DNA of 46,476 bases, taken from Streptomyces niveus. GTDB taxonomy: Bacteria > Actinomycetota > Actinomycetes > Streptomycetales > Streptomycetaceae. Shown one piece after another: positions 25,545 through 33,609 of this stretch (within the stretch, counting starts at the first letter, position 1; the number at the start of each line of letters is the position of its first letter). The stretch lies in the NCBI RefSeq assembly GCF_001723055.1, contig NZ_MDCR01000019.1, forward strand, positions 1 to 46,476, read 5' to 3'. The translations under genes were made by a program, and so were the position numbers. Below the pieces are notes generated by a model. The model did no database searches. It was not told the DNA's origin and saw only the letters and a list, made by a program, of their open reading frames with translations.

Positions 25545-26504
25545 ATGGCCTCAGCTGTGGCGCAGGACTCGCCAGGCGCCCCACCGGGGGCTCCGAAGAA
25601 GCCCGGGTCCCGCAGAAAAGGCACGGGGCTCTCACCACGCCGTCTCCCGTATCTGCTGATCGCCCCCGCCGTACTGCTGATGGCGGGCTTCATCGCGTAC
25701 CCGATGCTCAGCGTCTTCTACTACAGCCTCCAGAACTACAACGCCACCAAACCCTGGCGGAACGGCTTCGCCGGTCTCGACAACTTCAAGCGGATCTTCA
25801 CCGACGACCCGCTGTTCTGGGACAGCCTCGTCTTCTCCGGCAAGTGGGTCTTCACCGAGGTCACGCTCCAGCTCGCCCTCGGTCTGATCCTCGCGCTCCT
25901 CGTCAACCAGACGTTCGTGGGCCGCGCCGCCGCCCGTGCGCTGGTCTTCTCGCCGTGGGCGGTCTCCGGTGTCCTGACGACCACCATCTGGCTGCTGCTC
26001 TACAACCCCTCGACGGGCGTGGGCCGTTACCTCGCCGACGCCGGCATCGGCACCTACGGCTCGTCGGTGCTCTCCGACACCGGCACCGTGTTCTGGGCCG
26101 CCGTGCTGGCCGAACTCTGGCGCGGGGTGCCGTTCTTCGCGATCCTCATCCTCGCGGATCTCCAGTCCATCCCCGGGGATCTGTACGAGGCGGCGTCCGT
26201 CGACGGGGCGAGCAGGTTCCGTCAGTTCTTCCACATCACGCTGCCCCATCTGCGGGACGCGATCATCCTCTCCACGCTGCTGCGCGCGGTGTGGGAGTTC
26301 AACAACGTCGACCTGCTGCTGACCCTCACCGAGGGCGGTCCGGCGGGCGTCACCACCACGCTGCCGCTGTATGTCGCGGTCACCGGGTTCGAGGCACACG
26401 ACTTCGGCTACGCCACCGCGCTGACGACCGTCGCCTTCGGGATCCTCCTCTTCTGCTCGATCCTCTATCTGCGCCTGAGCAAGTTCGGAGGCGATCACAA
26501 GTGA
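25545..26504 (+). CDS. Sugar ABC transporter permease (MalF-like, CUT1)
   Basis: A 319-residue membrane permease. A basic N-terminus of about 38 residues is followed by a first transmembrane helix (YLLIAPAVLLMAGFIAYPML) and five more. The EAA loop is LYEAASVDGASRFRQFFHIT. It pairs with the next gene, whose GTG overlaps its TGA. The start at 25545 has GGAGAA upstream. It serves the second sugar importer of the window, in the sugar-acid operon. Confidence 0.93.
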   Translation: MASAVAQDSPGAPPGAPKKPGSRRKGTGLSPRRLPYLLIAPAVLLMAGFIAYPMLSVFYYSLQNYNATKPWRNGFAGLDNFKRIFTDDPLFWDSLVFSGKWVFTEVTLQLALGLILALLVNQTFVGRAAARALVFSPWAVSGVLTTTIWLLLYNPSTGVGRYLADAGIGTYGSSVLSDTGTVFWAAVLAELWRGVPFFAILILADLQSIPGDLYEAASVDGASRFRQFFHITLPHLRDAIILSTLLRAVWEFNNVDLLLTLTEGGPAGVTTTLPLYVAVTGFEAHDFGYATALTTVAFGILLFCSILYLRLSKFGGDHK

Positions 26505-27406
26505 CCGCGGTCCTGACCGAGAAGGGCGCTCCCCCGGTGCCCGCGGACGGCAGCCGTAAGCCGCCCTCCGTACGGAGGAAGCGCCGCGAGCGCGCCTTCG
26601 ACGAGGTGCCCCGGTGGCAGATCTATCTGCCGCTCGGGCTGTATCTCCTCTTCACCCTGGTGCCCTTCTACTGGATGGTGCTGTTCTCACTGCGGCCGGC
26701 GGGCTCCACGTCGCTGGTGCCGTGGCCGATGACCTTCGACCACTTCGAGAAGGTCTGGAACGAACGCAGCTTCTCCGTCTTCTTCCAGAACAGCGCGCTG
26801 ATCGGCGTGTTCACCCTGATCTGTACGACGGGAGTCGCGCTGGCCGGCGGCTACGCCCTGGCGCGGTTCAACTTCCGTATCAAGCAGGGCTTCATGCTGG
26901 CGCTGCTGTGCTCGCAGTTCATCCCGGGCGCGCTGATGCTGGTGCCGCTCTTCCAGATCTTCAAGAACCTCTCGCTCATCAACTCACCGCTGAGCGTGGT
27001 CATCGCGGAGACCGTCTTCCAACTGCCGCTCTCCATCATCCTGATCAGCGGTTTCATCAAGAACGTGCCGTACTCCCTGGAGGAGGCGGCCTGGGTCGAC
27101 GGCTGTTCGCGGCTCCAGGCGTTCCGTATCGTCGTGCTGCCGATGCTGCGGCCCGGACTGATCGCCGTCGGTTCCTTCGCCTTCGTCCACAGCTGGAACC
27201 ACTTCCTCTTCGCCCTGATGTTCCTGATGGACCAGGACAAGCAGACGATCCCGGTCGGTCTCTCCACCCTGATCGGGGCGGACAGTGTCGACTTCGGCGC
27301 CCTGGCGGCGGGCGGGGTGATCTCCGCCGTGCCGGTGGTCATCGTCTTCGCCTTCATACAGAAGTGGCTGATCACCGGTTTCAGCGCGGGGGCGGTGAAG
27401 GGATGA
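26501..27406 (+). CDS. Sugar ABC transporter permease (MalG-like, CUT1)
   Basis: A 301-residue permease with a roughly 40-residue basic cytoplasmic tail, six membrane segments and an EAA motif reading SLEEAAWVDGCSRLQAFRIV. The GTG start at 26501 overlaps the previous TGA (GTGA), and the frame further upstream is only a shadow. It forms the heterodimeric channel with the preceding permease. No ATP-binding subunit is encoded nearby, so it likely borrows a common MsiK-type ATPase. Confidence 0.92.
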   Translation: MTAVLTEKGAPPVPADGSRKPPSVRRKRRERAFDEVPRWQIYLPLGLYLLFTLVPFYWMVLFSLRPAGSTSLVPWPMTFDHFEKVWNERSFSVFFQNSALIGVFTLICTTGVALAGGYALARFNFRIKQGFMLALLCSQFIPGALMLVPLFQIFKNLSLINSPLSVVIAETVFQLPLSIILISGFIKNVPYSLEEAAWVDGCSRLQAFRIVVLPMLRPGLIAVGSFAFVHSWNHFLFALMFLMDQDKQTIPVGLSTLIGADSVDFGALAAGGVISAVPVVIVFAFIQKWLITGFSAGAVKG

Positions 27407-29382
27407 GCCTTCCTGTGGTGCTCGCGGGGGCCCGTGGCCACGGCCGCTCGCATCTGCGCAACATCCGCCGGCTCCAGGAGGCGGGCCTGGTACGGCTCGT
27501 GGGCGTCTGCGAGCTGAACCCGCTCTCCCCGGAGGAGCTGGCGGGCTTCGACGCCCCCGAGCAGTCCACCGACTTCGGTGACCTGCTGGACCGTACGGGC
27601 GCGGCGGTGGCCGTCATCTGCACCCCCATCCACACGCACACCGATCTCGCGCTCACCGCCGCCGCCCGGGGCGTGCACACCCTCCTGGAGAAGCCGACCA
27701 CCGCCTCGTACGCGGAGTACGAGCGGCTGCTCGCCGGGCTGGCGGAGCGGGGCACGGTCTGCCAGATCGGTTTTCAGTCGCTCGGCTCCCACGCCCTGGA
27801 CGCGATGGATGAGTTGACGCGCGACGGCGCGATCGGAGAGGTGCGCGGGATCGGCGCGGCGGGGGCGTGGGTACGCGACGAGGCGTACTACCGCCGTGTC
27901 CCGTGGGCCGGGCGCCGGGCACTGGAAGGCCGGGACGTCGTGGACGGGGTGCTCACCAATCCACTGGCGCACGCGGTCGCGACAGCTCTGCGTATCGACG
28001 GCAGCGACGCGGCCGAGTCCGTCGCCGGGATCGAGCTGGAGCAGTTCAGGGCCAACGGCATCGAGGCCGACGACACGAGTTGTCTGCGGCTGACGACGGT
28101 CGGCGCCACCCGGATCACGGTCGCCGTCACGCTGTGCGCGGAGCGCGACGCGGAGCCGTACGTCGTGGTCCACGGCACCGGGGGCCGGATCACCTTCTGG
28201 TACAAGCAGGACCGGCTACGGGTGGAGCGCACCGACCGCGAGCCTGTCGAGACCGTGTACGGGCGCACCGATCTGCTGGAGAACCTGCTCGCGCATCTGC
28301 GCGAGGGCGCCTCCCTTCTGGTGCCGCCGCGCCGCACGGGCGCCTTCATGCGGGTGCTGGAGGCCGTCAGGACCGGCCCGCCGCCCACGCCGCTGCCCAC
28401 GGACGCCTGGTACACCGCGCCGGGCGCGACGGGCCCGCGCCGGATCGTCAGGGGTATCGACGCGCTGGTCGCGGAGAGCGCCGAGACGCTGGCCACGTTC
28501 TCGGAGCTGGGCGCCGGCTGGGCCGCGCGGGCGGATCAGCCCGCCACCGTGCTGCGCTGCGCCGGACACCCCGTCGCCGAGCACGTACACCGGCCGCTGC
28601 TGCCGGGGGAGTTGTCCCCGCGCCCGTATCTGCACCCCGTGCGGACCTTCGGCGGCGTGGTCGTGACCGAACTGCGGCCCGCCGACCACGCGCACCACCT
28701 CGGGCTCTCGCTGGCCGTACCGGACGTGTCGGGCGTCAACTTCTGGGGCGGTCGCACCTACGTACGGGGCCAAGGCCCGGTGGCGCTCGACAACCACGGC
28801 ACGCAGGAACACACGGGCTGGCTGCGGCGGGATCCCGACGGCTCCGTGCAGGACGTGTCGTGGAGGCGCGAGGGGCGCGAACTCCTCAAGGAGCGGCGCA
28901 CGATCAGTACCCGCGCGCTCTCCGCCGACGCCTGGGCCCTCCACATCACCTCGACGCTGACCAACGTGTCCGGCGAGGACCTGTCGATCGGCAGTCCCGC
29001 CACGAACGGGCGGCCGGGGGCCGGTTACGGCGGGTTCTTCTGGCGGGCTCCCAAGGAGGGCGCGTCGGACCCACCGCCGGAGGTGTTCACCGACACCGCG
29101 TCCGGCGAGGACGCGGTGCACGGGAGCACAGCCGAGTGGCTGGCGCTGGCGGGCCGGGACTGGACGCTGGTCTTCGCCGGGGCGGACGAGCAGACACGGC
29201 GGGACCCGTGGTTCGTCCGCACCGGCTCGTACCCGGGCGTCGGCTCGTCGCTGGCCTGGGAGCGGCGGCTGCCGCTCGCCGTGGGCGCCGCCCTCTCGCG
29301 GCGGCTCGTCGCGGTCGTGTCGGACGGCCGACTCGACCGCCCGGCCGCGGCGGCCCTCGCCCGTAAGGCGCTGTCGGCATGA
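27403..29382 (+). CDS. Gfo/Idh/MocA oxidoreductase fused to a PmoA/DUF6807 domain
   Basis: A 659-residue two-domain protein. Residues 1 to about 330 are a Gfo/Idh/MocA enzyme: a diverged nucleotide loop (VLAGARGHGRSHL), and LEKPTTAS with the EKP lysine. Residues from about 385 to 659 form a beta-rich domain with DHAHHLGLSLAV and FWGGRTYV, typical of the PmoA/DUF6807 family. Despite the name, this domain is unrelated to membrane methane monooxygenase as used here; it accompanies sugar operons and its activity is uncertain. The ATG at 27403 overlaps the permease stop. The fusion suggests consecutive steps on one carbohydrate substrate. Confidence 0.85.
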   Translation: MSLPVVLAGARGHGRSHLRNIRRLQEAGLVRLVGVCELNPLSPEELAGFDAPEQSTDFGDLLDRTGAAVAVICTPIHTHTDLALTAAARGVHTLLEKPTTASYAEYERLLAGLAERGTVCQIGFQSLGSHALDAMDELTRDGAIGEVRGIGAAGAWVRDEAYYRRVPWAGRRALEGRDVVDGVLTNPLAHAVATALRIDGSDAAESVAGIELEQFRANGIEADDTSCLRLTTVGATRITVAVTLCAERDAEPYVVVHGTGGRITFWYKQDRLRVERTDREPVETVYGRTDLLENLLAHLREGASLLVPPRRTGAFMRVLEAVRTGPPPTPLPTDAWYTAPGATGPRRIVRGIDALVAESAETLATFSELGAGWAARADQPATVLRCAGHPVAEHVHRPLLPGELSPRPYLHPVRTFGGVVVTELRPADHAHHLGLSLAVPDVSGVNFWGGRTYVRGQGPVALDNHGTQEHTGWLRRDPDGSVQDVSWRREGRELLKERRTISTRALSADAWALHITSTLTNVSGEDLSIGSPATNGRPGAGYGGFFWRAPKEGASDPPPEVFTDTASGEDAVHGSTAEWLALAGRDWTLVFAGADEQTRRDPWFVRTGSYPGVGSSLAWERRLPLAVGAALSRRLVAVVSDGRLDRPAAAALARKALSA

Positions 29383-29449
29383 GTGCGAAGTCCCGCAGAA
29401 CCCCTGGAAAGACCCTCGGAGAACAGACCCTCACAGAGAAGAGCCGATC

Positions 29450-30787
29450 ATGACAGTCTCGAAGGTGAACAGAGGGCGGACGGCCGCGGCCGTCTCCCTG
29501 ACGACGGTGCTCGCGCTGGCGGCCACCGCGTGCGGCGACGACGGCAGTGGCGGAAGCGGCAGCGAAGGGTCCGGCAAGGGGGAGATCACCCTCTGGGACA
29601 ACAACACGGGTGAGCGCCGGGACATCTGGGCGCAGATCATCAAGGACTTCGAGTCGCAGAACAAGGACATCAAGGTCAAGTACGTCGGTCTGCCCATCGA
29701 CCAGGTCCAGCAGAAGTACGACACGGCGATCGACGGCGGCGGGCTGCCCGACGTCGGCGGGGTGGGCACCGCGTATCTCTCCAACCTCGTGGTCCGTGAG
29801 GTCCTGGAGCCGGTCGGCGACCGTGTCGAGGCCGGCCCGCTCAAGGGCAAACTGGTCCCGTCGATGGTGGAGAGCGTGAAGGCGGCGGGCGGTCGCGGCG
29901 ACGAGATGTACTCGGTGCCGAGCTCCACCAACAACGGCACGCTGTGGTACCGCACGGATCTCTTCTCACGGGCGGGACTTGAGCCGCCCACCACCTGGCC
30001 GGCCTTCTACGAGGCCGCCGAGAAGCTGACCGAGCCGGGGACGGACAGGTTCGGTTACACGATCCGCGGCGGCGCCGGGTCGATCGCCCCGGCACTGGAC
30101 GCGATGTACGGGCAGTCCGGCATCACGTCCTTCTGGAAGGGCGACAAGACGACGGTCAACGACCCGAAGAACGTCGCCGCGCTGGAGAAGTACGTCGCCC
30201 TCTACAAGAAGGTGACGCCGTCGGCGGACGTCAACAACGACTTCATCAAGATGGTCGCCCAGTACGACAACGGCAGCATCGGCATGCTGATGCACAACCT
30301 CGCCTCGTACCAGGACCATGTGAAGTCGCTGGGCAAGGAGAAGTTCAAGGGCCTGCCCTATCCGGCGCAGGCGAACGGCGAGCGCGTGCAGGTCTCCAAC
30401 CCGGTGGACGGGCTCGGTCTGTTCAAGAACAGCGAGAACAAGGCGGCGGCCTGGAAGTTCATCGAGTTCGCCGCCTCCCACAAGTCGAACAGCGCGTGGA
30501 ACGAGTCGGCGGGCTCCATACCGGCGAACACCGATGCCGCGTCCGACAGCTGGATCCAGCAGGCGGAGCCGACGGCGGCGGCGATGAAGGCGCTCAGCGA
30601 CGGCTCGACGAAGATCGTCGACCTGCCGTACTACCTGCCCGACTGGAACACGATCAGCAAGTCCGGCAACGAGCCGAACTTCCAGAAGGTGCTGCTCGGT
30701 GACATGTCCGCCCAGGAGTTCGCGGACAAGGTCGCCGGGGAACTCAACGCCGCCCAGGCGGAGTGGAACGAGCAGATGAAGAAGTGA
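29450..30787 (+). CDS. Extracellular sugar-binding lipoprotein (ABC importer)
   Basis: A 445-residue binding protein. Signal peptide residues 1-27 end in a lipobox with Cys28 (LAATAC), followed by a Gly/Ser-rich tether and a family-1 type sugar-binding fold (EITLWDNNTG at the first strand). It should deliver substrate to the permeases at 25545-27406. The gene lies after the oxidoreductase rather than first, with a separate ribosome site (GAGAAGAG) and a 67-bp gap, so its expression may be tuned apart from the permeases. Confidence 0.93.
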   Translation: MTVSKVNRGRTAAAVSLTTVLALAATACGDDGSGGSGSEGSGKGEITLWDNNTGERRDIWAQIIKDFESQNKDIKVKYVGLPIDQVQQKYDTAIDGGGLPDVGGVGTAYLSNLVVREVLEPVGDRVEAGPLKGKLVPSMVESVKAAGGRGDEMYSVPSSTNNGTLWYRTDLFSRAGLEPPTTWPAFYEAAEKLTEPGTDRFGYTIRGGAGSIAPALDAMYGQSGITSFWKGDKTTVNDPKNVAALEKYVALYKKVTPSADVNNDFIKMVAQYDNGSIGMLMHNLASYQDHVKSLGKEKFKGLPYPAQANGERVQVSNPVDGLGLFKNSENKAAAWKFIEFAASHKSNSAWNESAGSIPANTDAASDSWIQQAEPTAAAMKALSDGSTKIVDLPYYLPDWNTISKSGNEPNFQKVLLGDMSAQEFADKVAGELNAAQAEWNEQMKK

Positions 30788-30799
30788 GCCCCGGTGCGC

Positions 30800-30840
30800 G
30801 CACCCCCGAGCGCGTGCACCCCCGAGCGCGCGTCCCCGAT
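30800..30840. repeat. Short GC-rich tandem repeat after the binding-protein gene
   Basis: GCACCCCCGAGCGCG occurs at 30800-30814 and 30816-30830 (16-bp period), with a degenerate third copy to 30840. It is probably slippage-derived, and no clear terminator fold is seen within it. Confidence 0.5.
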
Positions 30841-30921
30841 TCCCCGTACGCGCGATCGAATGATCACTTGATGGGGTATCCGGCGCGCGACGGCGCCGTC
30901 CACCAGGCACTCTGCTGTCAG

Positions 30922-30945
30922 GGCCGGGCATGAAGGTGCCCGGCC
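30922..30945 (+). terminator. Strong stem-loop between the sugar operon and the prenyl operon
   Basis: A perfect 9-bp stem, GGCCGGGCA / TGCCCGGCC, with the 6-nt loop TGAAGG ends 22 nt before the GTG of the small protein. It may terminate the sugar operon. Because it sits so close to the next ribosome site, it could instead be a leader structure of the prenyl operon. Confidence 0.5.
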
Positions 30946-30967
30946 GAGGGGCGGAGGGGTGGGGACC

Positions 30968-31306
30968 GTGGGATTACCTCAGGACGTCGGCCGGGACGAG
31001 GACGGCGGGGGCCGGCCGGTGCTGCTGCTGGCCGGTCTGGCCGATCTGGCGCTGAGCACGTGCGGGTCGGCGCTGAAGGCGGCGCACGGCCTGCTGGGGC
31101 GCTCGGACCTCGCCGCCCTGGCGGCGCGGGGCAGGCAGGATCTCCAGGCACGCGGCCGGCTGGCCCTGGACCGGCTGGGCACCGGCCGGCGGGGCGAGGA
31201 CCTCTTCGGCGCCGGGGGCGGTGTGGCGCACATGGAAGTGCTCGCGCGCCACGCACAACGCCGGACCACCGCCTCCGGCGCCACTCCCGGCTCCACCGAT
31301 GTCTGA
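30968..31306 (+). CDS. Small helical protein of unknown function, first gene of the prenyl operon
   Basis: A 112-residue protein that I do not recognise. It has a short charged start, a hydrophobic amphipathic stretch (PVLLLAGLADLALSTCGSAL), then Ala/Arg-rich helices and a flexible Thr/Ser/Gly tail. There is no signal peptide and no domain motif. I chose the GTG at 30968 because GGAGGGG lies 8 nt upstream; a GTG at 30959 overlaps that site. Its end overlaps the polyprenyl synthetase start by 8 bp, so it is translated with it. A membrane-associating or chaperone role for the synthase is possible but unproven. Confidence 0.6.
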   Translation: MGLPQDVGRDEDGGGRPVLLLAGLADLALSTCGSALKAAHGLLGRSDLAALAARGRQDLQARGRLALDRLGTGRRGEDLFGAGGGVAHMEVLARHAQRRTTASGATPGSTDV

Positions 31307-32351
31307 GCCCCGCGACCAGGCGGCGCTCAAGTCCCGCGTCGACCGGGAGCTGGATCGATTCGTCCGTACGGAGACCGAGGCACTGCTCGCGCTGGACGAC
31401 GCGCTGGCGCCCCTCGCCGACGTTCTGACGTCCGTGACCGCCCGTGGCAAACGGCTGCGTTCGGCCTTCTGCTACTGGGGCTGGCGGGCTGCGGGCCGCC
31501 CTGACAGCGACGCGATGGTCCGGGCGGCGGCGAGCATGGAGCTGGTCCACGCCGCCGCCGTGGTCCACGACGACATCATCGACGACAGCGCTCTGCGGCA
31601 CGGTCTGCCGACCGCCCAGGTGGCGCTGCGCGACGCGTTCCCCGCCGGATCGCGTCCCAAGGCGCGCGCACGGTCGTTGGCGATGCTGGCCGGGGATCTG
31701 CTGATGGCGTGGGCCGGCCAGATGTTCACCGGCTGCGGTCTGCCCGCCGCGTATCTGGGGCAGGTCCGTGGCCTGTGGGCGGTGCTGGCACGCGAGTTGA
31801 TCGCCGGGGAGGCGCTGGAGGTCCTGCATCCCGAGGGCGAGTCCGACGTACAGCGGTCGCTGAAGGTGATCCGCTACAAGACGGCCAAGTACACCGTGGA
31901 GCACCCGCTGCACATCGGTGCCGGGCTCGCGGGCGCAGATCCCCTCCTGCGCGAGGTGTTCACCGACTACGGGCTCCCGCTCGGCGAGGCGTTCCAGCTG
32001 CGGGACGATCTGATCGGGTTGTTCGGCGAGCCCTCGACGACGGGCAAGTCGAACACCGACGACATCTCCGCCGCCCGTCCCACCGCGCTCATCGCCCTCG
32101 CCCGGCAGTCGGCCACCCCCGCCGAACGGCGCGAGTTGAAGGCTCTCCTCGGCCGCCGCGCCCTGACCGCCGACCAGTTGGGCCAGGTCCGCGCCGTCGT
32201 GGAGCGCACCGGTGCGCGCGACCGCGTCGAGGACATGATCGGCGAACGGGTCAGGGTCGCCGTGGGCGCGCTGGGCGGCGCCGGGATTCCCGACCTCGCC
32301 CACCACTCGCTGACCCAACTGGCCACCGCCGCCACCAGCCGGCCCGGCTGA
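31299..32351 (+). CDS. Polyprenyl synthetase (trans-isoprenyl diphosphate synthase)
   Basis: A 350-residue all-helical prenyltransferase. The first Asp-rich motif is D91-D92-I-I-D95 within VVHDDIIDDSALRHG, and the second is D236-D237 in LRDDLIGLFG, with Lys250 in TTGKS nearby. It condenses isopentenyl diphosphate onto an allylic diphosphate with magnesium. The residues before the first motif (MELVHAAA) include small side chains, so a C20 or longer product is plausible; chain length cannot be fixed by eye. The next gene is an Lcp/MpaB-like oxygenase, which suggests that the prenyl chain is made and then cleaved or modified. Confidence 0.92.
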   Translation: MSEPRDQAALKSRVDRELDRFVRTETEALLALDDALAPLADVLTSVTARGKRLRSAFCYWGWRAAGRPDSDAMVRAAASMELVHAAAVVHDDIIDDSALRHGLPTAQVALRDAFPAGSRPKARARSLAMLAGDLLMAWAGQMFTGCGLPAAYLGQVRGLWAVLARELIAGEALEVLHPEGESDVQRSLKVIRYKTAKYTVEHPLHIGAGLAGADPLLREVFTDYGLPLGEAFQLRDDLIGLFGEPSTTGKSNTDDISAARPTALIALARQSATPAERRELKALLGRRALTADQLGQVRAVVERTGARDRVEDMIGERVRVAVGALGGAGIPDLAHHSLTQLATAATSRPG

Positions 32352-32403
32352 CCGCCGGCCACCGGCCGTTCCCGGAGCCTCCCACCTCTCGAAAGGGTCG
32401 ACC

Positions 32404-33582
32404 GTGGCCTACACCGAACAGTCCCTCGACGCCCTGCGCGGGTACGGTGACGAACTCGCCGACGCCACCGTCGCGACCCTCTTCGAGCGCGGCGAGGTGG
32501 GCACGTTCAACTCCCTCATGCGCTACGTCTCCACCGTCGGACAGGAACTCCCCGACGGGCTGCCCGAGGTGGCCCGCGAGTATCTGCACCGGACGAGCGC
32601 GCCGCCCGCGTGGGTGGACTGGGACGAGATGGAGAAGGCGCGGCTGTTCTTCATCGACAACAACGTGCACATCTCCACCGCGCTCTCCTTCGCCTCCATG
32701 CCCGCCTGCTACGTCGTGCCGCACATCGCGAAGCTGCTGTCGGCGACCCACTCGCTCAAGTACCCGTCGAAACGGATGGCCGAGACCGGGCAGTTCACCG
32801 TCTATCTGATGCGGCCCGACGCCTTCGAGGCGGGCAGCCGGTTCATCCCCGCCGCCCAGAAGGTCCGGCTGCTGCACGCGTCGATCCGCCATCACCTCGG
32901 GCGCGAGGGCCGCTGGGACGTGGCTGGCCTGGGCACGCCGATCTGCCAGGAGGACATGATCGGCGGGCAGATGATGTTCTCCATCCAGGTCCTGGACGCA
33001 CTGCACCGCCTCGGCATCCATATGAGCGTGGACGGGGCCGAGTCGTACTTCTACGCGTGGCGCGTCGTCGGCGCCATGCTCGGCGTCGACCAGACCCACG
33101 CGCCCGCCGATCTGGCCGCGGCACGCCAGTTCTCGGACCTGTACATGACGCGCCACATGGGCCCCAGTCAGGAAGGCGCCGACCTGACACGGCAGTTGAT
33201 CGACCTGTACGAGGAGGTGGTGCCCGGCACGCTGCTCGACCCCGTCGTGTCCGCGCTCGTCCGCCATCTGATCGGTGACACGAGCGCCGACTGGCTTCAG
33301 GTGCCGCGCTCCCGCTGGGACACGCTCGTCAAGGCGGCCCCCGTCCTGCTGAATCTGCTGGAGACCGTCGAGGACCACTCCCCTCTCGGGGCCTGGGCGC
33401 TGGACCGCGTCGGCCATCTCACCACCGTGCTCGAACTCTCCTCCCTCACACGCGGCCGGGTCATGCACTACGCCATCCCCGAGCAGCTCAAGAAGGAGTA
33501 CGGCCTGTCCTCCGCCGTCCCGCGCACCCACCGCTGGACTCCCCCGGCCCCCGCAACTGATCCACTGGGCCGTTCGTCTTGA
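32404..33582 (+). CDS. MpaB/latex-clearing-protein-like haem oxygenase (DUF2236-related)
   Basis: A 392-residue protein. Arg124, Thr128 (KRMAETGQF) and His158 (LLHASIRHHLG) sit at exactly the spacing of Arg164, Thr168 and axial haem ligand His198 in the Streptomyces K30 rubber oxygenase Lcp, whose family also includes MpaB, the oxidative cleaver of a prenyl side chain in mycophenolic acid synthesis. No export signal is present, unlike Lcp, so it would act inside the cell. The GTG start at 32404 follows GAAAGG. Its position 52 bp after a polyprenyl synthetase makes an isoprenoid substrate likely. Confidence 0.82.
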   Translation: MAYTEQSLDALRGYGDELADATVATLFERGEVGTFNSLMRYVSTVGQELPDGLPEVAREYLHRTSAPPAWVDWDEMEKARLFFIDNNVHISTALSFASMPACYVVPHIAKLLSATHSLKYPSKRMAETGQFTVYLMRPDAFEAGSRFIPAAQKVRLLHASIRHHLGREGRWDVAGLGTPICQEDMIGGQMMFSIQVLDALHRLGIHMSVDGAESYFYAWRVVGAMLGVDQTHAPADLAAARQFSDLYMTRHMGPSQEGADLTRQLIDLYEEVVPGTLLDPVVSALVRHLIGDTSADWLQVPRSRWDTLVKAAPVLLNLLETVEDHSPLGAWALDRVGHLTTVLELSSLTRGRVMHYAIPEQLKKEYGLSSAVPRTHRWTPPAPATDPLGRSS

Positions 33583-33609
33583 TGAACAGGGTCAAGCGGA
33601 CGGGAAGCC

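Noticed and set aside
28560..29382. Methane monooxygenase subunit because of the PmoA family name
   Set aside because: The domain is soluble and beta-rich with a His motif, has no membrane helices and lies in a sugar operon; the family name is misleading.
30800..30840. CRISPR-like repeats
   Set aside because: Units are 15-16 bp, directly adjacent and degenerate, with no spacers and no cas genes.
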